Assembly: GCF_000425725.1 (NCBI RefSeq)
Contig: NZ_AUDZ01000013.1
Coordinates: 62,001 to 126,000 of the forward strand
DNA from: Halomonas halocynthiae DSM 14573
GTDB taxonomy: Bacteria; Pseudomonadota; Gammaproteobacteria; Pseudomonadales; Halomonadaceae
DNA length: 64,000 bases
Reading direction: 5' to 3'
Part shown: positions 1 through 8,444 of the stretch, piece after piece
Numbering within the stretch: position 1 is the first letter of the stretch
How the letters are laid out: each line of letters opens with the position of its first letter
Made by a program: the position numbers and the translations under genes
Notes under the pieces: generated by a model
What the model was told of the DNA's origin: nothing
The model's database searches: none
What the model saw: the letters and a program-made list of their open reading frames with translations, nothing else

Positions 1-652
1 TCACTGACAGCGTCCGTGTCTCGCGCACGCGCCCTTCGCCGTTACACTTATGGCATGGCACCTTGATATGCTGACCCGAGCCATGACACGTTGGGCAGGT
101 TTGCTGCACGGCAAAAAAGCCCTGCTGCATACGCACCTGCCCCATACCCTGACAGGTAGGACACGTTTCCTTGGTTGATCCTGGCTCCGCGCCTTCGCCA
201 TCACAGCGCTCGCACTCCACATGCCGTGGCACACGGATATCTACGCTGGTACCCGATACGGCACCTTCTAGATCTACTTCTAGGTTGTAACGCAGATCAC
301 TGCCACGCTGCGGTGCGTTTGGGTGACGACGCCCGCCACCGCCTCCGCCAAAAATATCACCGAAGACATCACCAAAAATATCACCAAACCCGCCAGCACC
401 TGCACCAGCACCGGCGCCAGCCTGACCATCAACACCAGCATGGCCGAACTGGTCATAAGCCGCGCGCTTTTCGCTATCGGTCAGAACTTCATAAGCCTCT
501 GTCACCTCACGAAATAGCTCACTGGCTTTTTCGTCATCCGGGTTGCGGTCCGGATGATGCTTCTGCGCTAGGCGTCGATACGCTTTCTTGATTTCTTTCT
601 GGTCGGCGCCGCGATCAACGCCCAGCACTTCATAGTAATCACGCTTGGACAT
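1..652 (-). CDS. dnaJ: DnaJ co-chaperone (3' part cut by window edge)
   Basis: Hsp40 that delivers unfolded clients to DnaK and stimulates its ATPase in the cytoplasm. The start at 652 gives [11 protein letters not shown], the standard DnaJ N-terminus. The J domain with HPD is followed by a Gly-rich stretch (GAGAGAG, then [13 protein letters not shown]) and four CxxCxGxG zinc motifs ([32 protein letters not shown]), so this is a type I DnaJ. The reading frame runs off position 1, so the C-terminal substrate-binding domain is outside the window. It lies 92 bp downstream of dnaK on the same strand and probably shares its transcript. Confidence 0.97.
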   Translation of the reverse strand, partial: MSKRDYYEVLGVDRGADQKEIKKAYRRLAQKHHPDRNPDDEKASELFREVTEAYEVLTDSEKRAAYDQFGHAGVDGQAGAGAGAGAGGFGDIFGDVFGDIFGGGGGGRRHPNAPQRGSDLRYNLEVDLEGAVSGTSVDIRVPRHVECERCDGEGAEPGSTKETCPTCQGMGQVRMQQGFFAVQQTCPTCHGSGQHIKVPCHKCNGEGRVRETRTLSV

Positions 653-688
653 GAGTCTGTCCGCCTCCATAGCGGCTCTTTACAAACA

Positions 689-717
689 CCAACGCGGGAG
701 GCTGGCCCCCGCGCTGG
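689..717 (-). terminator. dnaK-dnaJ intergenic hairpin
   Basis: The arms CCAACGCGGG and CCCGCGCTGG form a 10-bp stem with one mismatch around a 9-nt loop. On the minus strand it is followed by a weak T-rich stretch. It lies between dnaK and dnaJ and probably acts as a partial terminator or processing site that makes dnaJ less abundant than dnaK. That role is inferred from position. Confidence 0.5.
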
Positions 718-744
718 CATTGCCCCTGATTCAGGCGTCGTGGT

Positions 745-2670
745 TTATTGCTTTTTCCCGTCGTCCTTGACTTCTTCGTACTCTGCATCAACCACATCTT
801 CATCTTTCTGGGTGCCTGAATCCTGCGCAGCACCTTCAGCCTGTGCCGCGTCGGTCTCGGCGTAGAGCTTTTGCGCCAAATTGCCTGACGCTTCGGTCAA
901 CGCATCCAGCTTAGCTTGAATTTCATCCTTATCATCGCCTTTAAGCGCTTCTTCAAGCTCAGAAGCTGCTGCTTCAATGGCCTGCTTATCTTCTTCACTA
1001 GCCTTGTCACCGGCTTCTTCCAGTGTTTTGCGAGACGCGTGAACCATGCCGTCAGCCTGGTTGCGCAGCTGAACAAGCTCTTCAAACTTCTTGTCTTCGT
1101 CCGCATGAGCTTCAGCATCGCGTACCATCTGATCAACTTCTTCATCAGACAAACCGCTGGATGCCTTGATCACGATCGACTGCTCTTTGCCCGTCGCCTT
1201 GTCCTTGGCAGACACGTTGAGAATACCGTTAGCGTCCAGGTCAAAGGCAACTTCGATCTGCGGCATGCCGCGCGGTGCTGGCGGAATGTCACTCAGGTCA
1301 AAACGGCCCAGCGACTTGTTGCCCGAAGACTGCTTACGCTCACCTTGCAGCACGTGAATGGTCACGGCTGTTTGGTTGTCATCCGCTGTTGAGAAGGTTT
1401 GCGTCTTCTTCGTCGGGATAGTGGTATTTTTCTCGATCAGGGCTGTCATCACGCCGCCCATGGTCTCGATACCCAGCGTCAACGGTGTCACGTCAAGCAA
1501 CAGTACGTCTTTAACATCGCCGCCTAGTACACCGCCCTGAATTGCCGCACCCACAGCCACCGCTTCATCAGGGTTAACATCACGGCGCGGCTCTTTACCA
1601 AAGAACTCGGTTGCCTTGGCTTGAACCAACGGCATACGCGTCTGACCACCAACAAGAATAACATCATCAATATCTGATGCTGACAGTCCTGCATCCTTCA
1701 ACGCGGTCTGGCAAGGCTTCAACGAACGCGCCACCAGCTCTTCCACCAACGACTCCAGCTTGGCGCGAGTCACCTTAACGTTCAGGTGCTTCGGCCCAGT
1801 GTTATCAGCGGTGATATAGGGCAGATTAACATCTGTCTGCTGGGCACTGGACAGCTCAATTTTGGCTTTCTCAGCGGCTTCTTTCAGACGCTGCATGGCC
1901 AGTTTGTCGCTGGACAGATCCATGCCACTATCAGCCTTGAACTGTTCAACCAAATAGTTGATCAGCGCCATGTCAAAATCTTCACCACCCAAGAAGGTGT
2001 CACCGTTGGTCGCCAACACTTCAAATTGGGTCTCACCATCAACATCGGCCACTTCGATAATCGAAATATCGAAGGTACCGCCACCCAAGTCATAGACTGC
2101 TACCGTTTTATCGCCACGGGATTTATCCATGCCATAAGCCAATGCAGCGGCAGTCGGCTCGTTAATGATGCGCTTAACGTCGAGTCCTGCGATGCGGCCA
2201 GCGTCTTTGGTCGCTTGGCGCTGGCTATCATTGAAGTAAGCCGGCACAGTGATAACCGCCTCGGTAACTGCTTCACCAAGGTAGTCTTCAGCCGTTTTCT
2301 TCATTTTCTTAAGAATTTCGGCGCTGACCTGAGGCGGTGCAAGCTTGTTGCCTTTCACCTCAACCCAAGCATCACCACTATCAGCCTTGGCAATGGTGTA
2401 GGGCACCATTTTAATATCTTTTTGAACTTCATCATCATCAAAACGACGACCAATCAAACGCTTGATCGCGTAGATGGTGTTCTCAGGGTTGGTGACAGCC
2501 TGGCGCTTTGCCGACTGCCCCACCAGAATTTCGCCGTCTTCGGTATAAGCGATAATCGAAGGGGTTGTACGCCCACCTTCAGCGTTCTCGATTACTTTAG
2601 ACTCGTCACCATCCAGAACCGCCACACAGGAGTTAGTGGTTCCCAAGTCAATACCAATTATGCGTCCCAT
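745..2670 (-). CDS. dnaK: Hsp70 chaperone DnaK
   Basis: ATP-dependent cytosolic chaperone of 641 aa, the normal length. The N-terminus [18 protein letters not shown] is the phosphate-1 loop of the actin-like ATPase. The linker and substrate-binding domain include [15 protein letters not shown], and the C-terminus is the acidic [10 protein letters not shown] tail typical of proteobacterial DnaK. Its order grpE-dnaK-dnaJ on the minus strand is standard. A heat-shock type promoter lies in the 151-bp gap with grpE, so dnaK can be transcribed independently of grpE. Confidence 0.99.
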   Translation of the reverse strand: MGRIIGIDLGTTNSCVAVLDGDESKVIENAEGGRTTPSIIAYTEDGEILVGQSAKRQAVTNPENTIYAIKRLIGRRFDDDEVQKDIKMVPYTIAKADSGDAWVEVKGNKLAPPQVSAEILKKMKKTAEDYLGEAVTEAVITVPAYFNDSQRQATKDAGRIAGLDVKRIINEPTAAALAYGMDKSRGDKTVAVYDLGGGTFDISIIEVADVDGETQFEVLATNGDTFLGGEDFDMALINYLVEQFKADSGMDLSSDKLAMQRLKEAAEKAKIELSSAQQTDVNLPYITADNTGPKHLNVKVTRAKLESLVEELVARSLKPCQTALKDAGLSASDIDDVILVGGQTRMPLVQAKATEFFGKEPRRDVNPDEAVAVGAAIQGGVLGGDVKDVLLLDVTPLTLGIETMGGVMTALIEKNTTIPTKKTQTFSTADDNQTAVTIHVLQGERKQSSGNKSLGRFDLSDIPPAPRGMPQIEVAFDLDANGILNVSAKDKATGKEQSIVIKASSGLSDEEVDQMVRDAEAHADEDKKFEELVQLRNQADGMVHASRKTLEEAGDKASEEDKQAIEAAASELEEALKGDDKDEIQAKLDALTEASGNLAQKLYAETDAAQAEGAAQDSGTQKDEDVVDAEYEEVKDDGKKQ

Positions 2671-2748
2671 AGGAATGTCCTCGAATTCAGTGTTGCAAAT
2701 ATTTTTTAATGTTCAGCTGTTTCGACGCTTAACGCCGGATGCTTACGT

Positions 2749-2776
2749 ATTTGGGGGTTCTCGACGGCTTTTCAAG
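2749..2776 (-). promoter_or_regulatory. Sigma-32 type promoter of dnaK
   Basis: Read on the minus strand, CTTGAAA (2776-2770) is followed after 13 nt by CCCCAAAT (2756-2749). The sigma-32 consensus is CTTGAAA, 13-14 nt, then CCCCATnT, so the -35 is exact and the -10 has one change. It is 79 bp upstream of the dnaK start. Confidence 0.8.
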
Positions 2777-2821
2777 GGGCCGGAAAACCTTTTTGACAGC
2801 ATCCAGAAACAACCATAATGA

Positions 2822-3460
2822 TTACCCAGCCGCTTGGCTGACCACCACCATCGCTGGCCTGACCAAACGGCCGTTCAGCACGTAGCCCTTTTGCACGACA
2901 TCCATAACAGAGTTCGGGTCAAGCTCAGGGTTAGGCACCATAGCCACCGCCTCATGAAACTCTGGCGTAAAAGGTTCGCCATGGGGATCCAGCACTTCAA
3001 CACCACACTTTTCAAGCACATCAAGCTGCATTTTCAGCGTCATGGCCACGCCTTCACGATGCGCTTGCGAGCCGTCCTGCAATGTTTCCAGCGCCTTTTC
3101 CAGGCTGTCGACTACTGGCAGCAGCTCCTTGATAAACTTTTCCAGCGCAAATTTACGCGCCTTAGCCGCTTCCTGCTCAGCACGCCGGCGCACGTTCTGC
3201 GCTTCAGCGGCAGCACGCAACGCCTGGTCCTTAGCCGCATCCACCTCTTGCTGCAGCTCCTCAACGCGAGCCGCCAGCAAGTCAGCCTCTGGATTATCCG
3301 ACTCGTCAAGTGCCACAAGTGACTCGTCTTCCGCTTCCACAGCGGCATCGATAACATCCTGCGGATCAGTAGTGGTATCTTCTGGCTCAGCCTGCGGCTC
3401 GCCGTCTTGTTGCTGGCGAGCCAACTCGTCGTCCAGCGGGGTCTGTGAATCTTTAGCCAT
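2822..3460 (-). CDS. grpE: GrpE nucleotide exchange factor
   Basis: Nucleotide exchange factor that releases ADP from DnaK. The protein is 212 aa. It has an acidic low-complexity N-terminus (about 1-60), a long helical coiled coil (about 60-120, with [16 protein letters not shown]) and the C-terminal beta domain, which carries the family signature [17 protein letters not shown]. The start is supported by the upstream AGGAGAAGC. It is the first gene of the heat-shock cluster and is divergent from recN. Confidence 0.97.
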   Translation of the reverse strand: MAKDSQTPLDDELARQQQDGEPQAEPEDTTTDPQDVIDAAVEAEDESLVALDESDNPEADLLAARVEELQQEVDAAKDQALRAAAEAQNVRRRAEQEAAKARKFALEKFIKELLPVVDSLEKALETLQDGSQAHREGVAMTLKMQLDVLEKCGVEVLDPHGEPFTPEFHEAVAMVPNPELDPNSVMDVVQKGYVLNGRLVRPAMVVVSQAAG

Positions 3461-3528
3461 GTGCTTCTCCTGAGTAACAATCGACAGCTAGCATGCCGTC
3501 GGCAGGACGGGGGAAATGATGAACGTGT

Positions 3529-3556
3529 ATATGGGGATTGCGTTAACAAACTCAAG
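3529..3556 (-). promoter_or_regulatory. Sigma-32 type promoter of grpE
   Basis: On the minus strand CTTGAGT (3556-3550), 13 nt, then CCCCATAT (3536-3529). The -10 matches the sigma-32 consensus CCCCATnT exactly and the -35 has one change. It is 69 bp upstream of the grpE start. Confidence 0.83.
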
Positions 3557-3606
3557 GCATGAAATAGGCCAATAAGAAATAGTGTGCGTTGTTCACTGCC
3601 TTCAAC

Positions 3607-3646
3607 TACTGTATAAAACATCAATACACTGCACAGATAATCAGCC
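3607..3646 (+). promoter_or_regulatory. Tandem LexA (SOS) boxes of recN
   Basis: Two LexA-like sites are exactly 20 bp apart. Box 1, TACTGTATAAAACATCAATA (3607-3626), fits the E. coli consensus except for CAA in place of CAG in the distal half. Box 2 (3627-3646) has an intact CTG-N10-CAG core (CTG at 3629, CAG at 3642). recN is a classic multi-box SOS gene, and the start codon lies 26 bp downstream. Confidence 0.7.
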
Positions 3647-3671
3647 GACTGGATCGCCTCAGGGAGGCCTC

Positions 3672-5354
3672 ATGCTGACAGAACTCGCCATTCGCAACTT
3701 TGCCATTGTCGACCATCTCGAACTCGAGTTAGACAACGGCATGACCGCTATTACCGGAGAAACAGGTGCTGGCAAGTCCATTTTGCTGGGCGCACTCGGG
3801 CTCTGCTTAGGCGAGCGCGCTGATACCGGTAACGTTCGCCATGGCTGTGAGCGAGCAGACATAAGCGCCCGGTTCGATATCTCAACGCTACCGCGCGCCC
3901 AACACTGGCTGACTGGACGCGACCTGCCTAGCGACGACTGCCTGCTACGTCGAGTTATCACCCGAGCAGGCCGCTCCAAAGCCTGGATCAATGGCCAACC
4001 CGCAACCATCGCCGACCTCAAGGAAATTGGTGAATACCTAATCGAAATTCACGGCCAGCACGCCCATCAAGCGCTTCTGCATGAAGATAACCACCTGCGA
4101 TTATTAGACGACTTTGCCGGCCATGGTGAGGCCGTCACGGCGATGTCCAATACGTTTCAAGAATGGCAAGACCTTAAACGCCGTCTCAAGCGCATGGCCA
4201 ATGACAGTGATGAGGTGCGCGCGCGCCGCCAACTACTACACTACCAGGTTGAAGAACTTGACCAACTGGCACTGAGTGATGGCGAAAGCCACCTGCTTGA
4301 AGAAGAACAAGAAGCCTTAGCACATGCCGAAGAGCGGCTGCGTGAAGCACAGTTTGCCATAACCTGTTGCGACGGTGACGAAAACCAGCATGGCGGCGCA
4401 CTTTCATTACTGCAACAGGCCATCAGCCACCTTTCGACACTACCGGGCAGCAACCGCGGAAACCTGGCCGAAGCCCTGGGCATGCTCAGCGATGCCTGTA
4501 TTCACGTCGAGGAAGCCAGCCGTGAGCTGAATCACTTCACTGCCAGTGTAGAACTTGATCCCGAGCGTCTAGCACACATTGAAAGCCGCCTTGGGGAAGT
4601 ACACCGCATCGCTCGCAAACACCATGTAGCAGCCGAGGAGCTGCCAACCCTGCATCAACGCTTAGCTCATGAGCTTGCCGAACTGGATGGAGGTAGCGAT
4701 GCACTGGAAACCCTGGCGACTCAAGCATCTGAACTTGAAACGCTTTGGCACGAACAGGCAAAAGCGATCAGTAAGCAGCGCCTCAGCGCTGCCCGTCGCC
4801 TTGGTAAAGACGTTCAAGAACAGCTGACCTTCCTGGCCATGGACAAAGCACGTTTTGAGGTTGCTCTGGAAGCACGCACTCGGCCCGCACCGGAAGGACT
4901 GGATCGCGCGCGTTTCTTGATCAGCGCCAACCCAGGCCAACCCGCACGCCCCTTAGCTAAAGTCGCTTCTGGCGGCGAACTATCGCGCATCAGCCTGGCA
5001 ATTCAGGTGGTCGCCGCACAGCACTCCACCATCCCTAGCCTCATATTTGATGAAGTTGACGTTGGTATTTCAGGCGCCACAGCAGAAATCGTTGGCCAAT
5101 TACTCAGACGCCTCGGCAACCATGGTCAAATCATGACCGTCACCCACCTGCCTCAGGTGGCAGCCCAAGCTCACCAGCATCTGCACATTTCCAAGCAGGC
5201 CGACGACGATGACACCCTGACTCAAATGGCCCTACTTGACGAAGCAGGCCGAGTTGGCGAACTAGCCCGTATGCTTGGCGGCATGACACTCACAGATCAG
5301 ACACTGGCCCACGCCAGAGAGATGCTGAGCGCCAGCCAGCGTCCTCACCATTAG
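3672..5354 (+). CDS. recN: RecN DNA repair ATPase
   Basis: SMC-like ATPase of recombinational double-strand-break repair. The ATG at 3672 is preceded by AGGGAGG and gives MLTELAIRNFAIVDHLELEL, the normal RecN N-terminus; an in-frame upstream extension has no family support. The product is 560 aa. Walker A is GETGAGKS (about residues 29-36). A central coiled coil is rich in Glu/Leu, the signature is LAKVASGGELSRISLA, and Walker B is LIFDEVDVGISG. It stands alone between grpE and fur. The SOS boxes upstream point to LexA control. Confidence 0.97.
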   Translation: MLTELAIRNFAIVDHLELELDNGMTAITGETGAGKSILLGALGLCLGERADTGNVRHGCERADISARFDISTLPRAQHWLTGRDLPSDDCLLRRVITRAGRSKAWINGQPATIADLKEIGEYLIEIHGQHAHQALLHEDNHLRLLDDFAGHGEAVTAMSNTFQEWQDLKRRLKRMANDSDEVRARRQLLHYQVEELDQLALSDGESHLLEEEQEALAHAEERLREAQFAITCCDGDENQHGGALSLLQQAISHLSTLPGSNRGNLAEALGMLSDACIHVEEASRELNHFTASVELDPERLAHIESRLGEVHRIARKHHVAAEELPTLHQRLAHELAELDGGSDALETLATQASELETLWHEQAKAISKQRLSAARRLGKDVQEQLTFLAMDKARFEVALEARTRPAPEGLDRARFLISANPGQPARPLAKVASGGELSRISLAIQVVAAQHSTIPSLIFDEVDVGISGATAEIVGQLLRRLGNHGQIMTVTHLPQVAAQAHQHLHISKQADDDDTLTQMALLDEAGRVGELARMLGGMTLTDQTLAHAREMLSASQRPHH

Positions 5355-5383
5355 TCGGGAGCCGGATCAACGACGCAATCAAA

Positions 5384-5412
5384 AAAGGCCGCGGTTATTC
5401 ACCACGGCCTTT
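5384..5412 (-). terminator. Terminator between recN and fur
   Basis: AAAGGCCGCGG and CCACGGCCTTT form an 11-bp stem with one mismatch. The minus strand then runs into TTTTTT, so it is a good rho-independent terminator for fur. The A-rich flank may also let it serve recN. Confidence 0.8.
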
Positions 5413-5441
5413 CGGCTAAAACGGTTATCACCAAACCTTTC

Positions 5442-5888
5442 TTACTTTCTAATCGGCGCGTCCTGACGAGTCGTTTTGGAGCCTTTACGCCTCACATAAA
5501 GCACTAAGGCATGATCAACCAGCTCAAAACCATGCTCTTCAGCAATTTCCTGCTGACGTTTTTCAATAAGCTCGTCATAGAACTCAAAAATTTCACCGCT
5601 ATCCAAGCACACGATATGATCGTGATGCTCTTCGCGTGTGAGCTCAAAAATCGCATGGCCACCGTCAAAATTATGGCGCGTCACAAGCCCAGCCGCTTCA
5701 AACTGCGTCAAGACGCGATATACTGTTGCCAGTCCCACATCATCACCAGCGTCCAATAATGTTTTGTAAACATCTTCGGCACTCAGGTGGCGCGTACCAC
5801 TGGCTTCTTCAAGGATATGCAGGATTTTGACGCGCGGCAGGGTCACCTTGAGACCAGCGTTGCGTAATTCTTGATTCTGGTCGTTCAT
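5442..5888 (-). CDS. fur: Ferric uptake regulator Fur
   Basis: Iron-responsive repressor of 148 aa. The N-terminal winged helix (NAGLKVTLPRVKILHILE, then DVGLATVYRVLTQFE) is followed by the dimerisation and metal domain with the HHDH motif (EEHHDHIVCLDSGEI). The usual enterobacterial CxxC reads CLDS here, so the structural zinc Cys pair is absent, as in Pseudomonas-type Fur. It is divergent from bamE/omlA, an arrangement known from pseudomonads. Confidence 0.97.
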   Translation of the reverse strand: MNDQNQELRNAGLKVTLPRVKILHILEEASGTRHLSAEDVYKTLLDAGDDVGLATVYRVLTQFEAAGLVTRHNFDGGHAIFELTREEHHDHIVCLDSGEIFEFYDELIEKRQQEIAEEHGFELVDHALVLYVRRKGSKTTRQDAPIRK

Positions 5889-5959
5889 GATTGCTCTTCG
5901 CAGTATGGTGTAGGGTCGGTTATGATCAATTTACCAACGATAGTGAAGAACAGGCCCAA

Positions 5960-6388
5960 ATGCAAAAGCTGATCAAAATCATCGCCCTTACCGCAGCAGT
6001 CTCGCTAATCAGTGGCTGCAGTTACTTCGGTGTTTACAAGCGCGATCTCGCGCAAGGTAACCTGATAACCAACGACATGGCCAGCCAGCTACAACCAGGC
6101 ATGACACGCCAACAGGTTCTCAACCTGATGGGTACGCCGCTGCTGAAATCATCGTTCGACGCCAATGAGTGGGACTATATGTACCGTCTCGACGAAGCCT
6201 ACGGCGGAATCGAGCAGCGCAGCTTGACGCTGACCTTCAACGGTAACCAGCTGGCTAACATTCAACGGCATGGCGACTTTTCTGAGCCCCCCGCACTACT
6301 CAAAGAGCGCGGAATTGGCCCAGCTTCTGGTGGCAACCAGCAAGAAGGCACTGTGCTGGACCGGCTAAAAAGCCAAGACCAGAACTAA
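5960..6388 (+). CDS. bamE: Outer-membrane assembly lipoprotein BamE (OmlA)
   Basis: Small lipoprotein of the BAM complex that inserts beta-barrel proteins. The start at 5960 gives a signal peptide ending in the lipobox LISGC (Cys about residue 20). The SmpA/OmlA domain follows, with QLQPGMTRQQVLNLMGTPLL and a beta-rich EWDYMYRLD segment. The 142-aa product has a polar, Gly/Gln-rich tail. A longer reading from 5891 would bury the lipobox, so the shorter start is preferred. It is divergent from fur with about 70 bp between the starts. Confidence 0.93.
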   Translation: MQKLIKIIALTAAVSLISGCSYFGVYKRDLAQGNLITNDMASQLQPGMTRQQVLNLMGTPLLKSSFDANEWDYMYRLDEAYGGIEQRSLTLTFNGNQLANIQRHGDFSEPPALLKERGIGPASGGNQQEGTVLDRLKSQDQN

Positions 6389-6435
6389 CCTCTGGTTACA
6401 GGTTCAGGCAGCATGCGTAGCAAATGAGGGGCGGC

Positions 6436-6750
6436 TCATCCATGGCCGTGCCTCTTTGCTCGCGCCAAGCGAGCAGCCTTGGGGTCAATGTTGAGCGGAC
6501 GATAGACCTCAACACGGTCACCTTCGCGCACAACGTGTACTTCAGGCTGCTTCAGTTGCTTACCAAAGATCCCCAGGCTCGCCTGAGTGAAACTGCTGGA
6601 TGACAGTTGCGGAAAATAATTCTCTAATCGCGCCATAGCGACGGCCTCACGCGCTGTCGTTCCCTCAACAACTTGCAGCTCAACAATGCATTGGCGCTCC
6701 GGCAGAGCAAAGGCCACCTCTACCGCCAACTTGCTGTCATTATCAGCCAT
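6436..6750 (-). CDS. rnfH: RnfH family ubiquitin-fold protein
   Basis: A 104-aa beta-grasp protein of the RnfH (UPF0125) family. Typical stretches are LAVEVAFALPERQCIVELQV and DRVEVYRPLNIDPKAARLAR; the last is the family hallmark. The biochemical role is unknown. It overlaps ratA by ATGA (stop/start at 6750), so translation is probably coupled. The ratA-rnfH pair next to smpB is conserved in gammaproteobacteria. Confidence 0.95.
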   Translation of the reverse strand: MADNDSKLAVEVAFALPERQCIVELQVVEGTTAREAVAMARLENYFPQLSSSSFTQASLGIFGKQLKQPEVHVVREGDRVEVYRPLNIDPKAARLARAKRHGHG

Positions 6751-7193
6751 CAGCCTGATGATCGACCATAAATCTGGTCGGCCCGCTGCGTGAACGCCTC
6801 AACCAACTGCCCAGCCACCTGTTTGAACAGCTTGCCAAAGGCCAAACCCAAGAGCCGGTTGGCGAAGTCAAACTCCAGCTCCAGGCTCACTCGACAAGAC
6901 GCATCACCCATGGGCGTAAATAGCCAACGTCCTTTCAGGCGCTTAAACGGCCCTTTAACCAACGATAACTCTATACGCTCAGACTCATACAACTCATTAC
7001 GCGTGGTAAAACTCTGTTCGATACCGGCGCCCCCAAGAGTCATCTCCCCTACCAGATACGTCGCCTCGCGCTCAATTAAGCGCGAGCGACGACACCCTGG
7101 TAGAAACTCTGGGTAGCGTTCAAAGTCATTGACCAGATCAAACATCTGTTTAGGGGTATGCCGCACCAGGGCAGACCGATTCACCGTTGCCAT
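6750..7193 (-). CDS. ratA: RatA-like START-domain protein
   Basis: Polyketide cyclase/START-fold protein. E. coli RatA blocks 70S formation, and mitochondrial Coq10 is a homologue that binds ubiquinone, so either role is possible. The ATG at 7193 gives MATVNRSALVRHTPKQMFDL, which aligns with the family start; an ATG seven codons upstream adds unsupported residues. FLPGCRRSRLIE and the C-terminal helix LVEAFTQRADQIYG are family features. The product is 147 aa. It is translationally coupled to rnfH and divergent from smpB. Confidence 0.92.
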   Translation of the reverse strand: MATVNRSALVRHTPKQMFDLVNDFERYPEFLPGCRRSRLIEREATYLVGEMTLGGAGIEQSFTTRNELYESERIELSLVKGPFKRLKGRWLFTPMGDASCRVSLELEFDFANRLLGLAFGKLFKQVAGQLVEAFTQRADQIYGRSSG

Positions 7194-7341
7194 TAAGCTC
7201 TCCGCTGACTTCACGTGTTTCAGGGCGTATCATGAGCAGTAATTCAAGGTTTGAATGATATCACGCCTCACCGCCACCGGAGAGACACTCATTCATTGCC
7301 CATAAATGTAAGCAAGACAGTAAAAGATAACTCGAGGTTTC

Positions 7342-7827
7342 ATGGCCACCAAAAAAAGCAAGGGCCCAGGAAATAACGTCATCGCCCTCAACAAAAAAGC
7401 GCGCTTCGAATACCATATTGACGAGGTATTTGAAGCCGGCTTGGTGCTGGCTGGCTGGGAAGTCAAAAGCATGCGTGCTGGCAAGGCGCAACTGACAGAC
7501 ACCTACATCCTGATAAAAAACGGGGAAGCTTGGTTGCTCGGCAGCCATATCATCCCGCTCAATACCGCCAGCACTCATGAGGTGGCGGACCCCACCCGCA
7601 CCCGTAAGCTGCTATTGCACAGAAAAGAAATCGCCAGGATTTTTTCGCGCACCCAAGACAAAGGGCACACCTGCGTACCGCTCAAACTTTACTGGAAGGG
7701 CAACCGAGTCAAATGCGAGCTGGCTGTCGTCACCGGCAAAAAACTGCATGACAAACGCGCTACGGAGAAAGACCGTGACTGGCAACGCCAAAAAGGCCGT
7801 ATCATGCGTGAAAACGCAAAAGCCTGA
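7342..7827 (+). CDS. smpB: SsrA-binding protein SmpB
   Basis: tmRNA partner in trans-translation, 161 aa. The N-terminal OB fold includes [20 protein letters not shown] and [14 protein letters not shown]. The basic C-terminal tail [20 protein letters not shown] reaches into the ribosomal A site and mRNA channel. It sits 72 bp upstream of ssrA on the same strand, the usual pairing. The start has a CGAGG ribosome site. Confidence 0.98.
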   Translation: MATKKSKGPGNNVIALNKKARFEYHIDEVFEAGLVLAGWEVKSMRAGKAQLTDTYILIKNGEAWLLGSHIIPLNTASTHEVADPTRTRKLLLHRKEIARIFSRTQDKGHTCVPLKLYWKGNRVKCELAVVTGKKLHDKRATEKDRDWQRQKGRIMRENAKA

Positions 7828-7857
7828 CGCCCTCTGTCAAATGGGTGAAACACCTGG

Positions 7858-7887
7858 CTGACAACACCACGCTTTACCTGCTATAGT
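7858..7887 (+). promoter_or_regulatory. Promoter of ssrA
   Basis: A -35-like CTGACA (7858-7863) and a -10 TATAGT (7882-7887) are separated by 18 bp. The start would fall at about 7894, just before the mature tmRNA 5' end at 7900. Confidence 0.65.
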
Positions 7888-7899
7888 GACCGCGTATTT

Positions 7900-8279
7900 G
7901 GGGGCGACATGGTTTCGACGCTGATGACAACCCCTTAGGTGCATGCCGAGAGCGTGATGTATCTCGTAAATCCCACATCACAATTGAATAGTCGCAAACG
8001 ACGACAACTACGCTCAGGGCGCGCTGGCAGCTTAATAGCCGCTAGCTTCTAGTCCGGCCCGGCGGCAATGTGCCCATTCATTGCCAAAGGGATATGAGCT
8101 CAGAATGATGGGATCGCGGTTGGCCCTGTCCTCGTGTCAATCGCTAAACTTTAGAGGAATCGCGTCAAGGGATCCTGCCCGTCGGAGCCCAAGACGTTAA
8201 ATTAAATGACGGACCTAAGCATGTAGAGCCGATGGGCGAGTATTGGCGGACGCGGGTTCAATTCCCGCCGCCTCCACCA
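7900..8279 (+). ncRNA. ssrA: tmRNA (SsrA)
   Basis: Transfer-messenger RNA of 380 nt. The 5' GGGGGCG pairs with CGCCTCC just before the terminal CCA, giving a 7-bp acceptor stem with one wobble. The 5' end continues GACATGGTTTCGACG, the tmRNA signature. The tag reading frame starts at GCA (7994) and encodes ANDDNYAQGALAA before TAA at 8033, followed directly by TAG. The T-arm has GGTTCAATTCCC. The 3' end is also the integration site of the downstream element. Confidence 0.97.
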
Positions 8280-8327
8280 CCTACCTAAATTCAGATGCTT
8301 CCATATAGGTCTGAATGACGCTGAAAA

Positions 8328-8348
8328 GCCCGCCCCGAGCGGGTTTTT
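8328..8348 (+). terminator. Terminator after ssrA
   Basis: CCCGC-cccga-GCGGG is followed by eight T residues, a strong rho-independent terminator. Because the element is integrated at the ssrA tail, this terminator was probably brought in by the element; the displaced native one may be that at 18233. Confidence 0.85.
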
Positions 8349-8355
8349 TTGTGTC

Positions 8356-8442
8356 TGTATGCTTTCACATAACCCCGTACAGCATTGCGCACCGTGTATG
8401 CCTGTGTGTATGCTTTACGATATGTTGAACCAAAGGCATACA
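8356..8442. repeat. Left integrase arm-site repeats (TGTATGC)
   Basis: TGTATGC occurs at 8356, 8395 and 8407, and inverted as GCATACA at 8436. The pair at 8395 and 8407 lies in the 25-bp repeat 8389-8413, which recurs at 18085-18109 with the same 12-bp spacing. Repeated 7-mers beside the int start fit arm-type binding sites of a tyrosine recombinase or its AlpA-like partner. Overlap with the int promoter would allow autoregulation. Confidence 0.6.
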
Positions 8443-8444
8443 AG

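Noticed and set aside
916-2709. Long plus-strand frames over dnaK
   Set aside because: They are antisense shadows of a highly conserved, codon-biased gene with no family features.
8385-8444. Upstream start for the integrase
   Set aside because: The extra 20 residues are encoded by the arm repeats and do not resemble an integrase N-terminus.
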